NCBI GenBank assembly: GCA_014860445.1
Contig: JACZJT010000036.1
Coordinates: 62,001 to 126,000 of the forward strand
Direction of reading: 5' to 3'
From: Burkholderiales bacterium
Lineage (GTDB): Bacteria; Pseudomonadota; Gammaproteobacteria; Burkholderiales; SG8-39
Length of the DNA stretch: 64,000 bases
A program made the translations under genes and the position numbers. Of the stretch, positions 42,390 to 50,839 are shown in pieces (the first letter of the stretch is position 1; each line of letters starts with the position of its first letter). The notes beneath the pieces are model-generated. The model did no database searches. It was not told where the DNA came from and saw nothing but the letters and a program-made list of their open reading frames with translations.

Positions 42390-43412
42390 ATGCCCGCGTT
42401 CTATGACGCCCGTGGTAATACCTATTTTGTCGCCTCGCCTGCGGAAATTGGCGATTTTGCCGACATTCCGCGTACCGCTCCTGAAGCTGCAGCGGCGCGC
42501 GGGCGCTGGGCAGGGCGCGCCATCGAACGCATTTGCGCCCGCGTGAACGCCGCCACGAACATCGAAACAGGCAGCGCCAAGCACTACCGCTCGGACGGCT
42601 TGCTGGTGGGACCCTTCCCCGAGGGAAATGCTTACGCCTTGTTGATCGTCAACACCGACGGAACGCTCGCGGAGCGCAGCGGGAACGGACTGACGATTTT
42701 CTCGCAGTATCTCGTCGACAGCGGCCAGGCCAATCGCTCGGATGCGTTCTTGTTACGCGTTTATCACGACACGCCTGGATCCCCCATCGTCGAGGCGCGA
42801 ATCGAAGCGGACGAACGAGAGGGGCGTGCAGGATTCTGGATCGACATGGGCGTCCCGACCTACGGGCTTGCAGCGGTCGGTGCGGCGCCGGAACACGTGG
42901 GTGTTTCCACGTTCGACTGCCGCATCGTCGCGCGTGTTTTCGACCTCGAGAAGATCGACCCATTGTGGACATGCAGCCAGTTCGTCAACGTCGGAAATCC
43001 GCATTGCGTGACTTTCCTCAAAAGCCCGGACCTGCTGCCGACGATGGAGCAACTCGGATCCGACACGTGGATGCCCGGACTGAGCGCAGTCGCGAACAGC
43101 ACCGGCAGCGGCGGCGTACGCGGCACGGGACGTCCGTGCAAGAACGGGATCAATCTGCAGTGGGCCTGCGTCACCGGTCCGGACTGTATAGCCGCGCGTG
43201 TTTTCGAGCGCGGCGAAGGGCCGACCATGTCTTCCGGTACCAGCGCAACGGCCGTCGCGAGCGCTGCACGGGAACTCGGACTGGTCGATGCAAAGACCGT
43301 AGATGTTAAAATGCCGGGCGGCGTAGCACCGGTGCGATTCGATGAACGCAGTGGGAGCCTCGCGCGAGTGATGCTGTTCGGCGAAGCGCAGCAAGCGAAT
43401 CCACCAGTTTAG
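42390..43412 (+). CDS. DapF-family protein lacking both catalytic cysteines
   Basis: 340 residues from ATG 42390 (AGGA eight bases upstream; ATG 42384 is too close). The two-lobed diaminopimelate epimerase fold is recognisable: FYDARGNTYFV for the N-terminal GxGNDF strand, NTDGTLAERSGNG, VGNPHCVTF, and FERGEGPTMSSGTSA. In true epimerases the two acid/base residues are Cys, in CGNG and ACGTG. Here both are Ser (codons AGC at 42678-42680 and TCC at 43233-43235). Glu and Asn positions around them are kept, so it is not a random pseudogene. Epimerase activity is therefore doubtful; it may have a different reaction or a structural or regulatory role. Between murE and dapL in one direction. Confidence 0.8.
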   Translation: MPAFYDARGNTYFVASPAEIGDFADIPRTAPEAAAARGRWAGRAIERICARVNAATNIETGSAKHYRSDGLLVGPFPEGNAYALLIVNTDGTLAERSGNGLTIFSQYLVDSGQANRSDAFLLRVYHDTPGSPIVEARIEADEREGRAGFWIDMGVPTYGLAAVGAAPEHVGVSTFDCRIVARVFDLEKIDPLWTCSQFVNVGNPHCVTFLKSPDLLPTMEQLGSDTWMPGLSAVANSTGSGGVRGTGRPCKNGINLQWACVTGPDCIAARVFERGEGPTMSSGTSATAVASAARELGLVDAKTVDVKMPGGVAPVRFDERSGSLARVMLFGEAQQANPPV

Positions 43413-43430
43413 GGGTTTTGACAATCGATT

Positions 43431-44660
43431 ATGACCTACATCAACGAGCACTATCTCAAATTAACCGCCGGTTACCTGTTTCCTGAAATCGGCCGGCGCG
43501 TCAAGGCATTCACGGACGCAAATCCTGCGGCGAACGTCATTCGCCTGGGCATAGGCGACGTCACCGAACCGCTCGCCCCTGCGGTGCTTCAGGCAATGCA
43601 TGCGGCCATCGACGAGTTGGCTGATCGATCGAAGTTCCGCGGCTATGGCCCGGAACAGGGCTATGACTTCCTGCGCGAAGCCATAGCCAAAAACGACTAT
43701 CAAGCACGCGGCGCCAAGGTCGACGCAGATGAGATTTTCGTCTCGGACGGCTCGAAGTGCGATTCGGGGAATATTCTCGATATCTTCGGAGAAGACAATG
43801 TCATCGCGGTGCTCGATCCCGTGTACCCGGTGTATGTGGATACCAATGTCATGGCCGGACACACAGGTCCCGCAGATGCGACCGGCCGTTACGGCGGCTT
43901 GGTGTACCTCCCGGTGACAGCCGAAAACAATTTCGTCCCCGAGCTACCAAAGCAGCGGGTCGACCTGATTTACCTGTGCTATCCGAATAACCCGACCGGC
44001 GTGGTTGCCACCAAGGAAATGCTGAAACGCTGGGTCGACTACGCGCACAAGAACAGCTCGATTATCTTGTATGACGCCGCCTATGAAGCGTATATCACCG
44101 ACCCGGACATCCCGCACTCCATCTATGAAATCGACGGTGCCAGGGACGTCGCGATCGAGTTCCGCAGTTTCAGCAAGACGGCGGGCTTCACCGGCGTGCG
44201 CTGCGCCTTCACGGTGATTCCGAAGGACCTCAAGGGAAAGAAGCGGGATGGCGGGGAAGCATCGATTCATTCGCTCTGGAACCGGCGGCACTGCACCAAA
44301 TTCAATGGCGTCTCCTACCCGGTGCAACGCGGTGCGGCGGCGATCTACTCGCCGGAAGGCAAGAAACAGGTGCAGGAAACCATCGCGTTCTACCTTGCCA
44401 ACGCCAGTCTGATGCGCGGCGCGCTGACCAAGCTGGGAATCCAGGTTTACGGCGGGGAAAACGCCCCTTACGTCTGGCTGAAAACGCCGGGCAAGTTGAG
44501 CAGCTGGGATTTTTTCGACAGGCTGCTGCAGAAAGGCCATCTGGTAGGAACACCCGGAAGCGGTTTCGGCGCCTGCGGCGAGGGCTATTTCCGGCTGAGT
44601 GCCTTCAACAGCCGTGCCAACGTCGAAGAAGCGGTTCAGCGCTTCGCGAAAGCCCTGTAG
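43431..44660 (+). CDS. dapL: LL-diaminopimelate aminotransferase
   Basis: Converts tetrahydrodipicolinate directly to LL-DAP with glutamate, bypassing DapC/D/E. 409 residues, PLP fold type [14 protein letters not shown] near the N-terminus, [21 protein letters not shown], and the PLP Lys (about 249) in [14 protein letters not shown]; these are diagnostic for DapL and not for succinyl-pathway DapC. DapL is well known in plants, chlamydiae, cyanobacteria and some others; most betaproteobacteria use the succinyl route. Third in the murE-dapF-dapL run, convergent with uup 14 bp away. Confidence 0.93.
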   Translation: MTYINEHYLKLTAGYLFPEIGRRVKAFTDANPAANVIRLGIGDVTEPLAPAVLQAMHAAIDELADRSKFRGYGPEQGYDFLREAIAKNDYQARGAKVDADEIFVSDGSKCDSGNILDIFGEDNVIAVLDPVYPVYVDTNVMAGHTGPADATGRYGGLVYLPVTAENNFVPELPKQRVDLIYLCYPNNPTGVVATKEMLKRWVDYAHKNSSIILYDAAYEAYITDPDIPHSIYEIDGARDVAIEFRSFSKTAGFTGVRCAFTVIPKDLKGKKRDGGEASIHSLWNRRHCTKFNGVSYPVQRGAAAIYSPEGKKQVQETIAFYLANASLMRGALTKLGIQVYGGENAPYVWLKTPGKLSSWDFFDRLLQKGHLVGTPGSGFGACGEGYFRLSAFNSRANVEEAVQRFAKAL

Positions 44661-44674
44661 CAGACTTGCCCTGA

Positions 44675-46597
44675 CTAGCGTTTCGCTTCCAGCTGCTCCC
44701 AACGCGCCAGGGCCTTCGCCAGAGCCTTCTCGATAGCGGCAAATCGCAGGTTCAATTGCTTCACTTGATCCGGCTGATCCCGGTACAGTGACCCATTCGT
44801 CAGCGCCGCAGTGATGTGCTTTTGCTCCTTTTCAAGAGCATCTATTTTTTCTTGTAATTCAGCTAGTTCACGAACTTCTTTAAAGCTGAGTCTAGTCTTT
44901 GCCGGCGCTGTTGCGACCGCCGCCTTCCTCGGTCGCCCGTCGACCTGCTGTCCGCGCCGGGCGGGCGCTGTCTCCGAACTGGTGGAGGTCTTTACGCGCT
45001 GCCAGTCGCTATAGCCGCCGGCATATTCCTTCCAAACTCCCGCGCCCTCACTGGCGATGGTCTGGGTGACCACGTTATCCAGGAACGCGCGGTCGTGACT
45101 CACCAGAAACAAGGTACCGCTGTAGTCCTGCAGCAATTCTTCCAGCAGCTCCAGGGTTTCGATATCCAGATCGTTGGTCGGCTCGTCCAGCACCAGCACA
45201 TTGGCCGGTCGGCTGAACAGGCGCGCCAGCAGCAGGCGATTGCGCTCCCCGCCGGATAGCGACTTGACCGGTGCGCGCGCGCGTTCCGGCGGAAACAGGA
45301 AATCCCCGAGATAACTGATTACGTGCTTGCGCGCGCCGTTGATTTCGACAAAATCCCCCCCGGTACTTATGGTGTCGGCTAGCGTCGCCTCCTCGTCCAG
45401 CACCGCCCGGAACTGGTCGAAGTAGGCGAAATCGAGCTTGGTGCCCAGCCGTACCTGCCCCTCGTCGGGCTGAAGTTCGCCCAGGACCAATTTGAGCAAG
45501 GTGGTCTTGCCGCTACCGTTCGGTCCCATCAAGCCGACCTTGTCTCCGCGCAGGATGCGGCAGGAAAAATCCTCTACCACCGGCGTGCTGCCGTAATGCT
45601 TGCCGACTTTGCGCAGTTCCACCACCAGCTTTCCTGAGCGCTCGCCCTCGTCCACCGCCAAAGCCACCTTGCCCACGCGCTCGCGACGCGCGCTGCGTTC
45701 CAGGCGCAGCGCTTCGAGGCGCCGCACCCGGCCTTCGTTGCGCGTGCGCCGCGCCTGGATCCCTTGTCGTATCCACACTTCTTCCTGCGCGAGGAATTTG
45801 TCGAATTTGCGGCTGTGCACGGCTTCGGTTTCCAGCGCCGCGGCCTTCTCCTGCTGATAGGCGCTGAAATTCCCCGCATAGCTGCTCAGATGGCCGCGAT
45901 CGAGTTCGATGATGCGGGTGGCGACGTTGTCCAGAAAACGCCGGTCATGGGTGACCAGCAGCACGCTGCCGGAAAACGACAGCAGCGTCTGCTCCAGCCA
46001 CTCAATGGCGGCAACGTCCAGATGATTGGTTGGCTCGTCCAGCAGCAGCAGATCGGGTGCAAGCACCAGTGCACGCGCCAGCGCGACGCGCTTCTTCAAT
46101 CCGCCGGACAGGTCGGATACCAGCCGATCGGCATCCAGTTGCAGGCGCGACAGCGTGCCTGCGACCCTGTGCTCCAGGCTCCAGCCGTCGCTGGCGTCGA
46201 GTTCCTCCTGCAGCAGGTGCAGCTTCTCCATGAGCGCCGGATCTTCCCGCGCGCCGGTATCGTGCGCCACCGTCAGCGCATGGGCAACGGCGTGATAATC
46301 GATCAGCAGCTGGGTGCCTTTGCCCAGGCCTTCGGCCACCGCTTCGAACACGCTCAAACCCGGCTGAAAGACGGGCTCCTGCGCCACGCTGGCCAGTTTC
46401 AATTCCGGTGCGCGCCAGGCCTTGCCGTCGTCGGCGGCTGCGACACCTTCGATGAGTTTCAACAGGCTGGATTTGCCGGTGCCGTTGCGGCCGATCAAGC
46501 CGATGCGCTCGCCCGGCTCGATCACCAGTTCGACATGGTCGAGCAAAGGCACATGGCCGTAGGCCAGGGAAACCTGGGAAAGCTGGATGAGGGGCAT
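44675..46597 (-). CDS. uup: ABC-F ATPase Uup
   Basis: Soluble ABC-F protein of the Uup type, linked to ribosome function and transposon excision frequency. 640 residues from ATG 46597 (TTG six codons upstream is unlikely). Two ABC domains: Walker A GLIGRNGTGKSSL and GLMGPNGSGKTTL; signatures LSGGLKKRVAL and LSGGERNRLLL; the interdomain linker and a C-terminal coiled coil (ELAELQEKIDALEKEQ) that in E. coli Uup binds DNA. No membrane segments. Confidence 0.94.
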   Translation of the reverse strand: MPLIQLSQVSLAYGHVPLLDHVELVIEPGERIGLIGRNGTGKSSLLKLIEGVAAADDGKAWRAPELKLASVAQEPVFQPGLSVFEAVAEGLGKGTQLLIDYHAVAHALTVAHDTGAREDPALMEKLHLLQEELDASDGWSLEHRVAGTLSRLQLDADRLVSDLSGGLKKRVALARALVLAPDLLLLDEPTNHLDVAAIEWLEQTLLSFSGSVLLVTHDRRFLDNVATRIIELDRGHLSSYAGNFSAYQQEKAAALETEAVHSRKFDKFLAQEEVWIRQGIQARRTRNEGRVRRLEALRLERSARRERVGKVALAVDEGERSGKLVVELRKVGKHYGSTPVVEDFSCRILRGDKVGLMGPNGSGKTTLLKLVLGELQPDEGQVRLGTKLDFAYFDQFRAVLDEEATLADTISTGGDFVEINGARKHVISYLGDFLFPPERARAPVKSLSGGERNRLLLARLFSRPANVLVLDEPTNDLDIETLELLEELLQDYSGTLFLVSHDRAFLDNVVTQTIASEGAGVWKEYAGGYSDWQRVKTSTSSETAPARRGQQVDGRPRKAAVATAPAKTRLSFKEVRELAELQEKIDALEKEQKHITAALTNGSLYRDQPDQVKQLNLRFAAIEKALAKALARWEQLEAKR

Positions 46598-46683
46598 TGA
46601 GGGACGCAGACGCAAGCAGGAGACTGCGCCTAGGATAACTCATTGCGGGGCAATTCCCGCAATTCTCCCGCACGATGCGGCGT

Positions 46684-46820
46684 TAGCAGGCTGTTGAAAT
46701 TCGCTTCCCGAAGGGATTGCACGCAAATTTGGCAAGACCGTCTCAGAGGGAAGCGAATTTCGACAGCCTCCGAATTGGGGGATATAAAAGGGGCATGCCC
46801 CCTTTTTCAACACCCTCTTA
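46684..46820. mobile_element. MITE-like element, copy 2
   Basis: 137 bp, same orientation as copy 1 at 39275. Left end TAGCAGGCTGTTGAA, right end inverted TAAGAGGGTGTTGAA (three mismatches), both with TA. Subterminal arms and the terminator-like GGGGC-ATGCCCC hairpin with TTTTT are conserved; the 35-40 bp middle is different. It lies upstream of uup and just past the stop of the HTH-cyclase gene. Confidence 0.75.
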
Positions 46821-46824
46821 GGCG

Positions 46825-48384
46825 CTAGCCGGCGTGTTTAACCGAGCGTATCTCCGTAATCGGCAGCATGGCGATATCGCGCAGCTTTTCGTAGCGCTCG
46901 CAACTCAGGTCGACCATGGCCTGCACCTGGGCGTAAGACGACGCGATGAAATGCTCTTGGCCGTCTTCGCCCTTGCGGCTGATGCCGAAGTCCACAGTCG
47001 CGCGTTTCTGATGCGCCAGTTTGCTCAAGAGGTTCTTGGTCGCCCAGATCTTGCCGAAGCGCGCGAATTCGCTCAAACGCGAAGCATGGTTGATGGTATC
47101 GCCGAGCACCGCGAATTCGACGCTGGTCGCGGTTTGGAAGGTGCCCAGCCACTCCTGCCCCTCATGCAGCCCGGTATTCAGATAAAGCTCGTTGAGCCAG
47201 TTCTTGCGCAGCTGCCATTTCTTGCTGATTTTCCGGATTTCGGATTTCAGTTCCTGGGCACAGGCGAGCGCATTGAATATGTAGTCGCTGTCGGGCTGCG
47301 GGAAAAAGTAATAGACCATGCCGTCGCCCACGTGTTTGCCGTAGGTCCCGTAATACTTCCTGAATATCGGGCCCATGGTGGTCCAGATCTCGTTGATCAG
47401 TTCGAAGTATTCCTCCGGCGGCAGTTCGGAGCAGATTTTGACCGAGTTCTGCAGATCCGCGACCATCACTGCAAGCGGCGTGAGCACCGGCAGGCGCTTG
47501 CGCATCAGATCGCGAATGACTGCGTCGCGCTGACTCAGGAAATCGAGCAGCGACGAGTTGTATTGCTGCGCCGGGACGTAAACCACGAAAATCCCTTCGC
47601 GGAAGAACGAGGCGAATACGCGCCAGCTTTTTTCTGGGCCGGCAAGGTCGCTCAGTTCGACGGCAAAGTCGAGAATGGGCTTTCGCTCCGGCGTGACCAC
47701 CGATTCGTCGTACAAGCGCTCTGCCAGGTTGAATTGCGCCCGATCCAGACCGCGCAACAGCCCAAGAACGCTGCTCTTCGTCAGGCGGTTCTTGGCCAGG
47801 GCGAGGTGGATGCGCAATAGCTCGGAACCGGAGGAAGCTGATTTTTCAGAAGCAGCCTGGAACAACAGCAGGAACAGGTTACGGGCTTCGCTGTTTGCGG
47901 GCAGTGTATTCAGCCCAGAAAGAATGCGCTCGCGCGCGATGTCGTTGTACCAGGTCAGCTCGAAGTTGTAGTTCACCATGTAAGCCGGATGCGGGACGTC
48001 CTCCAGCGTGAGCCGCAGGCTGCGGCGATTATCCGCCGGCGCGACAGGTATTCGCGGACCAGCCAGGCCTGGCGATGCGGGGAGCGGTAGATCGACCACA
48101 ACCTGCTCTGGCGCCGATTCCGGCTCCGACTGCCCCGCTTCAACCTGGGCAATTCCTATGCGTGCGACGACCTCGGCCATGGTCAACCCTTCCCTTTTCA
48201 ATCGTTGAACTTCTTCAATTTGGCTTATCGCTTCCTCAGGAAAATACCCCATCATTTTTGCATCGCCTTCTTCTGGCTGGGGTTGTTTGAGGATAGGCTT
48301 GGACAGTATCCCTATCTTAATGTAATTGTTTAGGGTCGCCCTAGAAATTCCTGTTTGTTCTAATATTTCTTTGCTTGATTTCAT
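46825..48384 (-). CDS. MerR-like HTH / class III nucleotidyl cyclase fusion
   Basis: 519 residues from ATG 48384 (a GTG five codons earlier is possible). The N-terminus has a MerR-like HTH (SKEILEQTGISRATLNNYIKIGILSKP), then a Pro-rich linker, a PAS-like sensor segment (PHPAYMVNYNFELTWYNDIARERI, about 130-155), a helical domain, and a C-terminal adenylate/guanylate cyclase domain with metal Asp residues in VMVADLQNS and GKHVGDGMVYYF and a GDTINHASRLSEFARFG segment. No membrane helix is visible, so it is a soluble cyclase with its own DNA-binding domain. Which nucleotide it makes cannot be decided. Preceded by an inverted-repeat operator candidate. Confidence 0.85.
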   Translation of the reverse strand: MKSSKEILEQTGISRATLNNYIKIGILSKPILKQPQPEEGDAKMMGYFPEEAISQIEEVQRLKREGLTMAEVVARIGIAQVEAGQSEPESAPEQVVVDLPLPASPGLAGPRIPVAPADNRRSLRLTLEDVPHPAYMVNYNFELTWYNDIARERILSGLNTLPANSEARNLFLLLFQAASEKSASSGSELLRIHLALAKNRLTKSSVLGLLRGLDRAQFNLAERLYDESVVTPERKPILDFAVELSDLAGPEKSWRVFASFFREGIFVVYVPAQQYNSSLLDFLSQRDAVIRDLMRKRLPVLTPLAVMVADLQNSVKICSELPPEEYFELINEIWTTMGPIFRKYYGTYGKHVGDGMVYYFFPQPDSDYIFNALACAQELKSEIRKISKKWQLRKNWLNELYLNTGLHEGQEWLGTFQTATSVEFAVLGDTINHASRLSEFARFGKIWATKNLLSKLAHQKRATVDFGISRKGEDGQEHFIASSYAQVQAMVDLSCERYEKLRDIAMLPITEIRSVKHAG

Positions 48385-48437
48385 TCTTATAAAGCGCACG
48401 CCCGGTCTCTGGCTGTGTGTTTTCCTTGGTCATTTAT

Positions 48438-48496
48438 ACTGTCTAATTCATAATTTAGACAACTGTATAATATTTGTCAAGCACTATTTAGACAGT
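48438..48496. promoter_or_regulatory. Inverted-repeat operator candidate of the HTH-cyclase gene
   Basis: TGTCTAA (48440-48446) and TTAGACA (48455-48461) form a perfect 7-bp inverted repeat with an 8-bp spacer. A third half-site TTAGACA(GT) at 48488-48496 is the exact inverse of ACTGTCTAA at 48438. The 261-bp region between the divergent cyclase and imuA genes is AT-rich in this part. MerR-type regulators bind such dyads, usually near their own promoter. Confidence 0.5.
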
Positions 48497-48615
48497 TAAA
48501 TTCAACCTCGATTTACCGTCTATGCGGGGGCGTTCTGCCGCTGCCATGCTCTGGTCTGACCTGCCCGATAGCACCGCTTATTCTCGTGTAGACAAACCGG
48601 TTAAATTTTCAGATA

Positions 48616-48631
48616 CTGTACGAATATACAG
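48616..48631. promoter_or_regulatory. LexA (SOS) box upstream of imuA
   Basis: CTGTACGAATATACAG is a perfect match to the CTGT-N8-ACAG LexA consensus of beta- and gammaproteobacteria. It ends 14 bp before the imuA ATG, where LexA would block transcription of imuA-imuB-dnaE2. Confidence 0.88.
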
Positions 48632-48645
48632 TTTTCTGGAAACGC

Positions 48646-49377
48646 ATGCCCGGCCTCCCTCTCGAACTCGATCAGCATCCCGGCATCTGGCGCGGCGGCG
48701 AACTCGCGCGCAGCGCTTGCCCGGGCATAGCCAGCGGCTTTGCGGCGCTCGATGCCGAACTGCCGGGCGGTGGCTGGCCTTGCGGCGCGCTTACCGAAAT
48801 CCTGCCGCAGCACGAAGGCATAGGCGAACTGCGCATCCTCGGCCCGGCGCTGGCGCGGCTTGCCTCTCGGGGAAAATTCATAGCCTGGATCGCCCCGCCC
48901 TACCTGCCCTATGCGCCGGCGCTTGCCGCCGCCGGCATCGCCCTCGAACGCATAGTTATCGTCAAAACCGCCAGGGACGGCGACAGCCTGTGGGCGGCGG
49001 AACAGGCCCTGCGCTCGGCCGCATGCGGCGGTGTGCTCGCCTGGCCACGCGACATCCGCTACCCCCAATTGCGGCGTCTGCAGCTTGCCGCCGAGGATGG
49101 CCGCTGCCTCGCCGTACTGTTCCGCCCCACCGGGGCCGTGCACGAGCCCTCGCCCGCGGTGCTGCGTATCGCGCTCGCCACCTCCGCCGGCGGGCTTGCG
49201 CTGTCCATTCTGAAACGCCGGGGAGCGCCGCTCTCCCGGCCGATTTTGCTGCCTGCGGTGCCGCCGGCAGCCGCAAACAGCAACACTTCTCCAGGACCAG
49301 ATCTTCATGCTGTGGATAGCCTTGCATCTGTCGCAACTGCCGCTGGAAGCGTTCCAGCGCGGTTTGCCCTCGCCTGA
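48646..49377 (+). CDS. imuA: ImuA, SOS mutagenesis accessory protein
   Basis: RecA/SulA-like protein of the ImuA-ImuB-DnaE2 mutasome. 243 residues from ATG 48646. GLPLELDQHPGIWRGGELAR and LPGGGWPCGALTEILPQHEGIGELRILGPALA are characteristic. The start lies just past the LexA box; the 3' end overlaps imuB by 71 bp in another frame, which suggests tight translational coupling. Confidence 0.92.
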   Translation: MPGLPLELDQHPGIWRGGELARSACPGIASGFAALDAELPGGGWPCGALTEILPQHEGIGELRILGPALARLASRGKFIAWIAPPYLPYAPALAAAGIALERIVIVKTARDGDSLWAAEQALRSAACGGVLAWPRDIRYPQLRRLQLAAEDGRCLAVLFRPTGAVHEPSPAVLRIALATSAGGLALSILKRRGAPLSRPILLPAVPPAAANSNTSPGPDLHAVDSLASVATAAGSVPARFALA

Positions 49378-50725
49378 GCCGCGCGCGGTCGCCGAGCGGC
49401 AACGCATCCTCGCCTGCGACGGCAAAGCCGCTGCGCGCGGCCTGCGCACCGGCATGCCGGTCACGGCGGCGCTCGCGCTCGCACCGGGCTTGCGCCTGCG
49501 CGAGCGCGATGCGGCAGCCGAAACCGAGGCCCTGCTCGGCATCGCCGCCTGGGCGATGCAATGCACGCCCAATGTCGCACTCGACTTTCCCGATCTGGTG
49601 CTGCTGGAGGTGTCGGGCAGTCTGAAACTGTTCGGCGGCCTGGGCGAAATCGCGGCGAGGCTGCGGCAGGGCTTGGACGCCATGGGTTACAGCGCGCGCC
49701 TCGCCGCGGCGCCCACGCCGCGTGCCGCAGCCTGGTTCGCGCGCGCAGGCAAACCCCGCCTGATCGCCGATGCCGGCTTGCTCGAGAGCGAACTATCGAC
49801 TCTGCCCCTGTCGGTACTGCAAAACGCGGATGAAGAAGCGCTTGCCTCCGTCGGCGCCGGCAGCATCGGCGATCTGCTGGCACTGCCGCGCGACGGGCTG
49901 GCGCGCCGCTTTGGCCAGGGTCTGCTCGATAGCTTGGACCAGGCCCTGGGCCGCCTGCCCGACCCGCGCGGCTTTTGCGTGCTGCCGGAGAAATTTTGCG
50001 CCGCCATCGAACTGCCGGCCGAGGCCACGCAGGCCGAAGCCCTGCTGTTTGCGGCGAGGCGGCTGCTCGTGCAGCTCGAAGGCTTTCTCGCAGCACGCGC
50101 CGCCGGAGCGCGGCGTTTGTCCTTGAGCCTCACGCATCGCGCTGCACCGGCCACGCGCATCGAACTGGGCATGGTCGCCGCCTGCCGCGAAGCCGCGCAC
50201 TTCGCGCTGCTGCTGCGCGAGCAGCTGCAGCAGACAGTCTTGCCGGAGGCGGTACGGGCCCTCTCGCTGGAAGTACAGGCGATCGAGCCCCTGGAGCATT
50301 CGAACCAGAATCTCTTTTCCGATGCCCTGCACGAGGAGGGCAACTGGCCGCGCCTGATCGAGCGCCTGCGCTCGCGCCTGGGCGCCGCAGCGGTGCATGG
50401 CCTGGCCCTGTGCGCCGACCATCGTCCGGAACGCGCCTGCACAGCGACAGAACCCGGGGCAAAGCAGCTCGCGCTCGACTTCGATCTGCGCCCGTTCTGG
50501 CTGCTCGAGCGGCCGCAGGCGCTGGAGGAAACGGAGGCCGTGCCCTGCCATCACGGCCCGCTGAAACTTCTGGCCGGCCCGGAGCGCATCGAGTCGGGGT
50601 GGTGGGACGGCACCGACGTTGCGCGCGATTATTTCATCGCCCGCACCACCGAAGCAGCCCTGCTATGGGTCTACCGCGAGCGCAGCCCGGCGGGCGCCTG
50701 GTATCTGCACGGCATTTTTTCCTGA
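49307..50725 (+). CDS. imuB: ImuB, Y-family-like mutasome protein
   Basis: 472 residues with the Y-family polymerase architecture. The N-terminus MLWIALHLSQLPLEAF has His where active Y-family enzymes have a catalytic Asp, as expected for the non-catalytic ImuB. A motif KQLALDFDLRPFWLL near residues 385-400 resembles a sliding-clamp-binding QLxLxF motif. In other species ImuB recruits DnaE2 and the clamp; that is known of the family, not shown here. Confidence 0.93.
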   Translation: MLWIALHLSQLPLEAFQRGLPSPEPRAVAERQRILACDGKAAARGLRTGMPVTAALALAPGLRLRERDAAAETEALLGIAAWAMQCTPNVALDFPDLVLLEVSGSLKLFGGLGEIAARLRQGLDAMGYSARLAAAPTPRAAAWFARAGKPRLIADAGLLESELSTLPLSVLQNADEEALASVGAGSIGDLLALPRDGLARRFGQGLLDSLDQALGRLPDPRGFCVLPEKFCAAIELPAEATQAEALLFAARRLLVQLEGFLAARAAGARRLSLSLTHRAAPATRIELGMVAACREAAHFALLLREQLQQTVLPEAVRALSLEVQAIEPLEHSNQNLFSDALHEEGNWPRLIERLRSRLGAAAVHGLALCADHRPERACTATEPGAKQLALDFDLRPFWLLERPQALEETEAVPCHHGPLKLLAGPERIESGWWDGTDVARDYFIARTTEAALLWVYRERSPAGAWYLHGIFS

Positions 50726-50756
50726 GCGTCAATTGCAGCACAACTCAGACAGCAAC

Positions 50757-50839
50757 TGTCATTCCGAGCGTAGCGAGGAATCTGCTTTTTTTTGGCACTA
50801 ACAGCAGATTCCTCGTCGCTCACGCTCCTCGGAATGACA
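50757..50839. repeat. GTCATTCCGAG palindromic repeat, copy 1
   Basis: 83-bp near-perfect palindrome with 12-bp ends TGTCATTCCGAG / CTCGGAATGACA and inner arms GAGGAATCTGCT (50775-50786) / AGCAGATTCCTC (50803-50814). The same family appears at 62579. The right arm contains the ATG used by dnaE2. This looks like an REP/MITE-type dispersed repeat able to fold as RNA or DNA. Confidence 0.8.

Noticed and set aside
48512-48521. TTTACCGTCT near imuA as a distant integrase arm site
   Set aside because: Single nine-base match far from the island; expected by chance.
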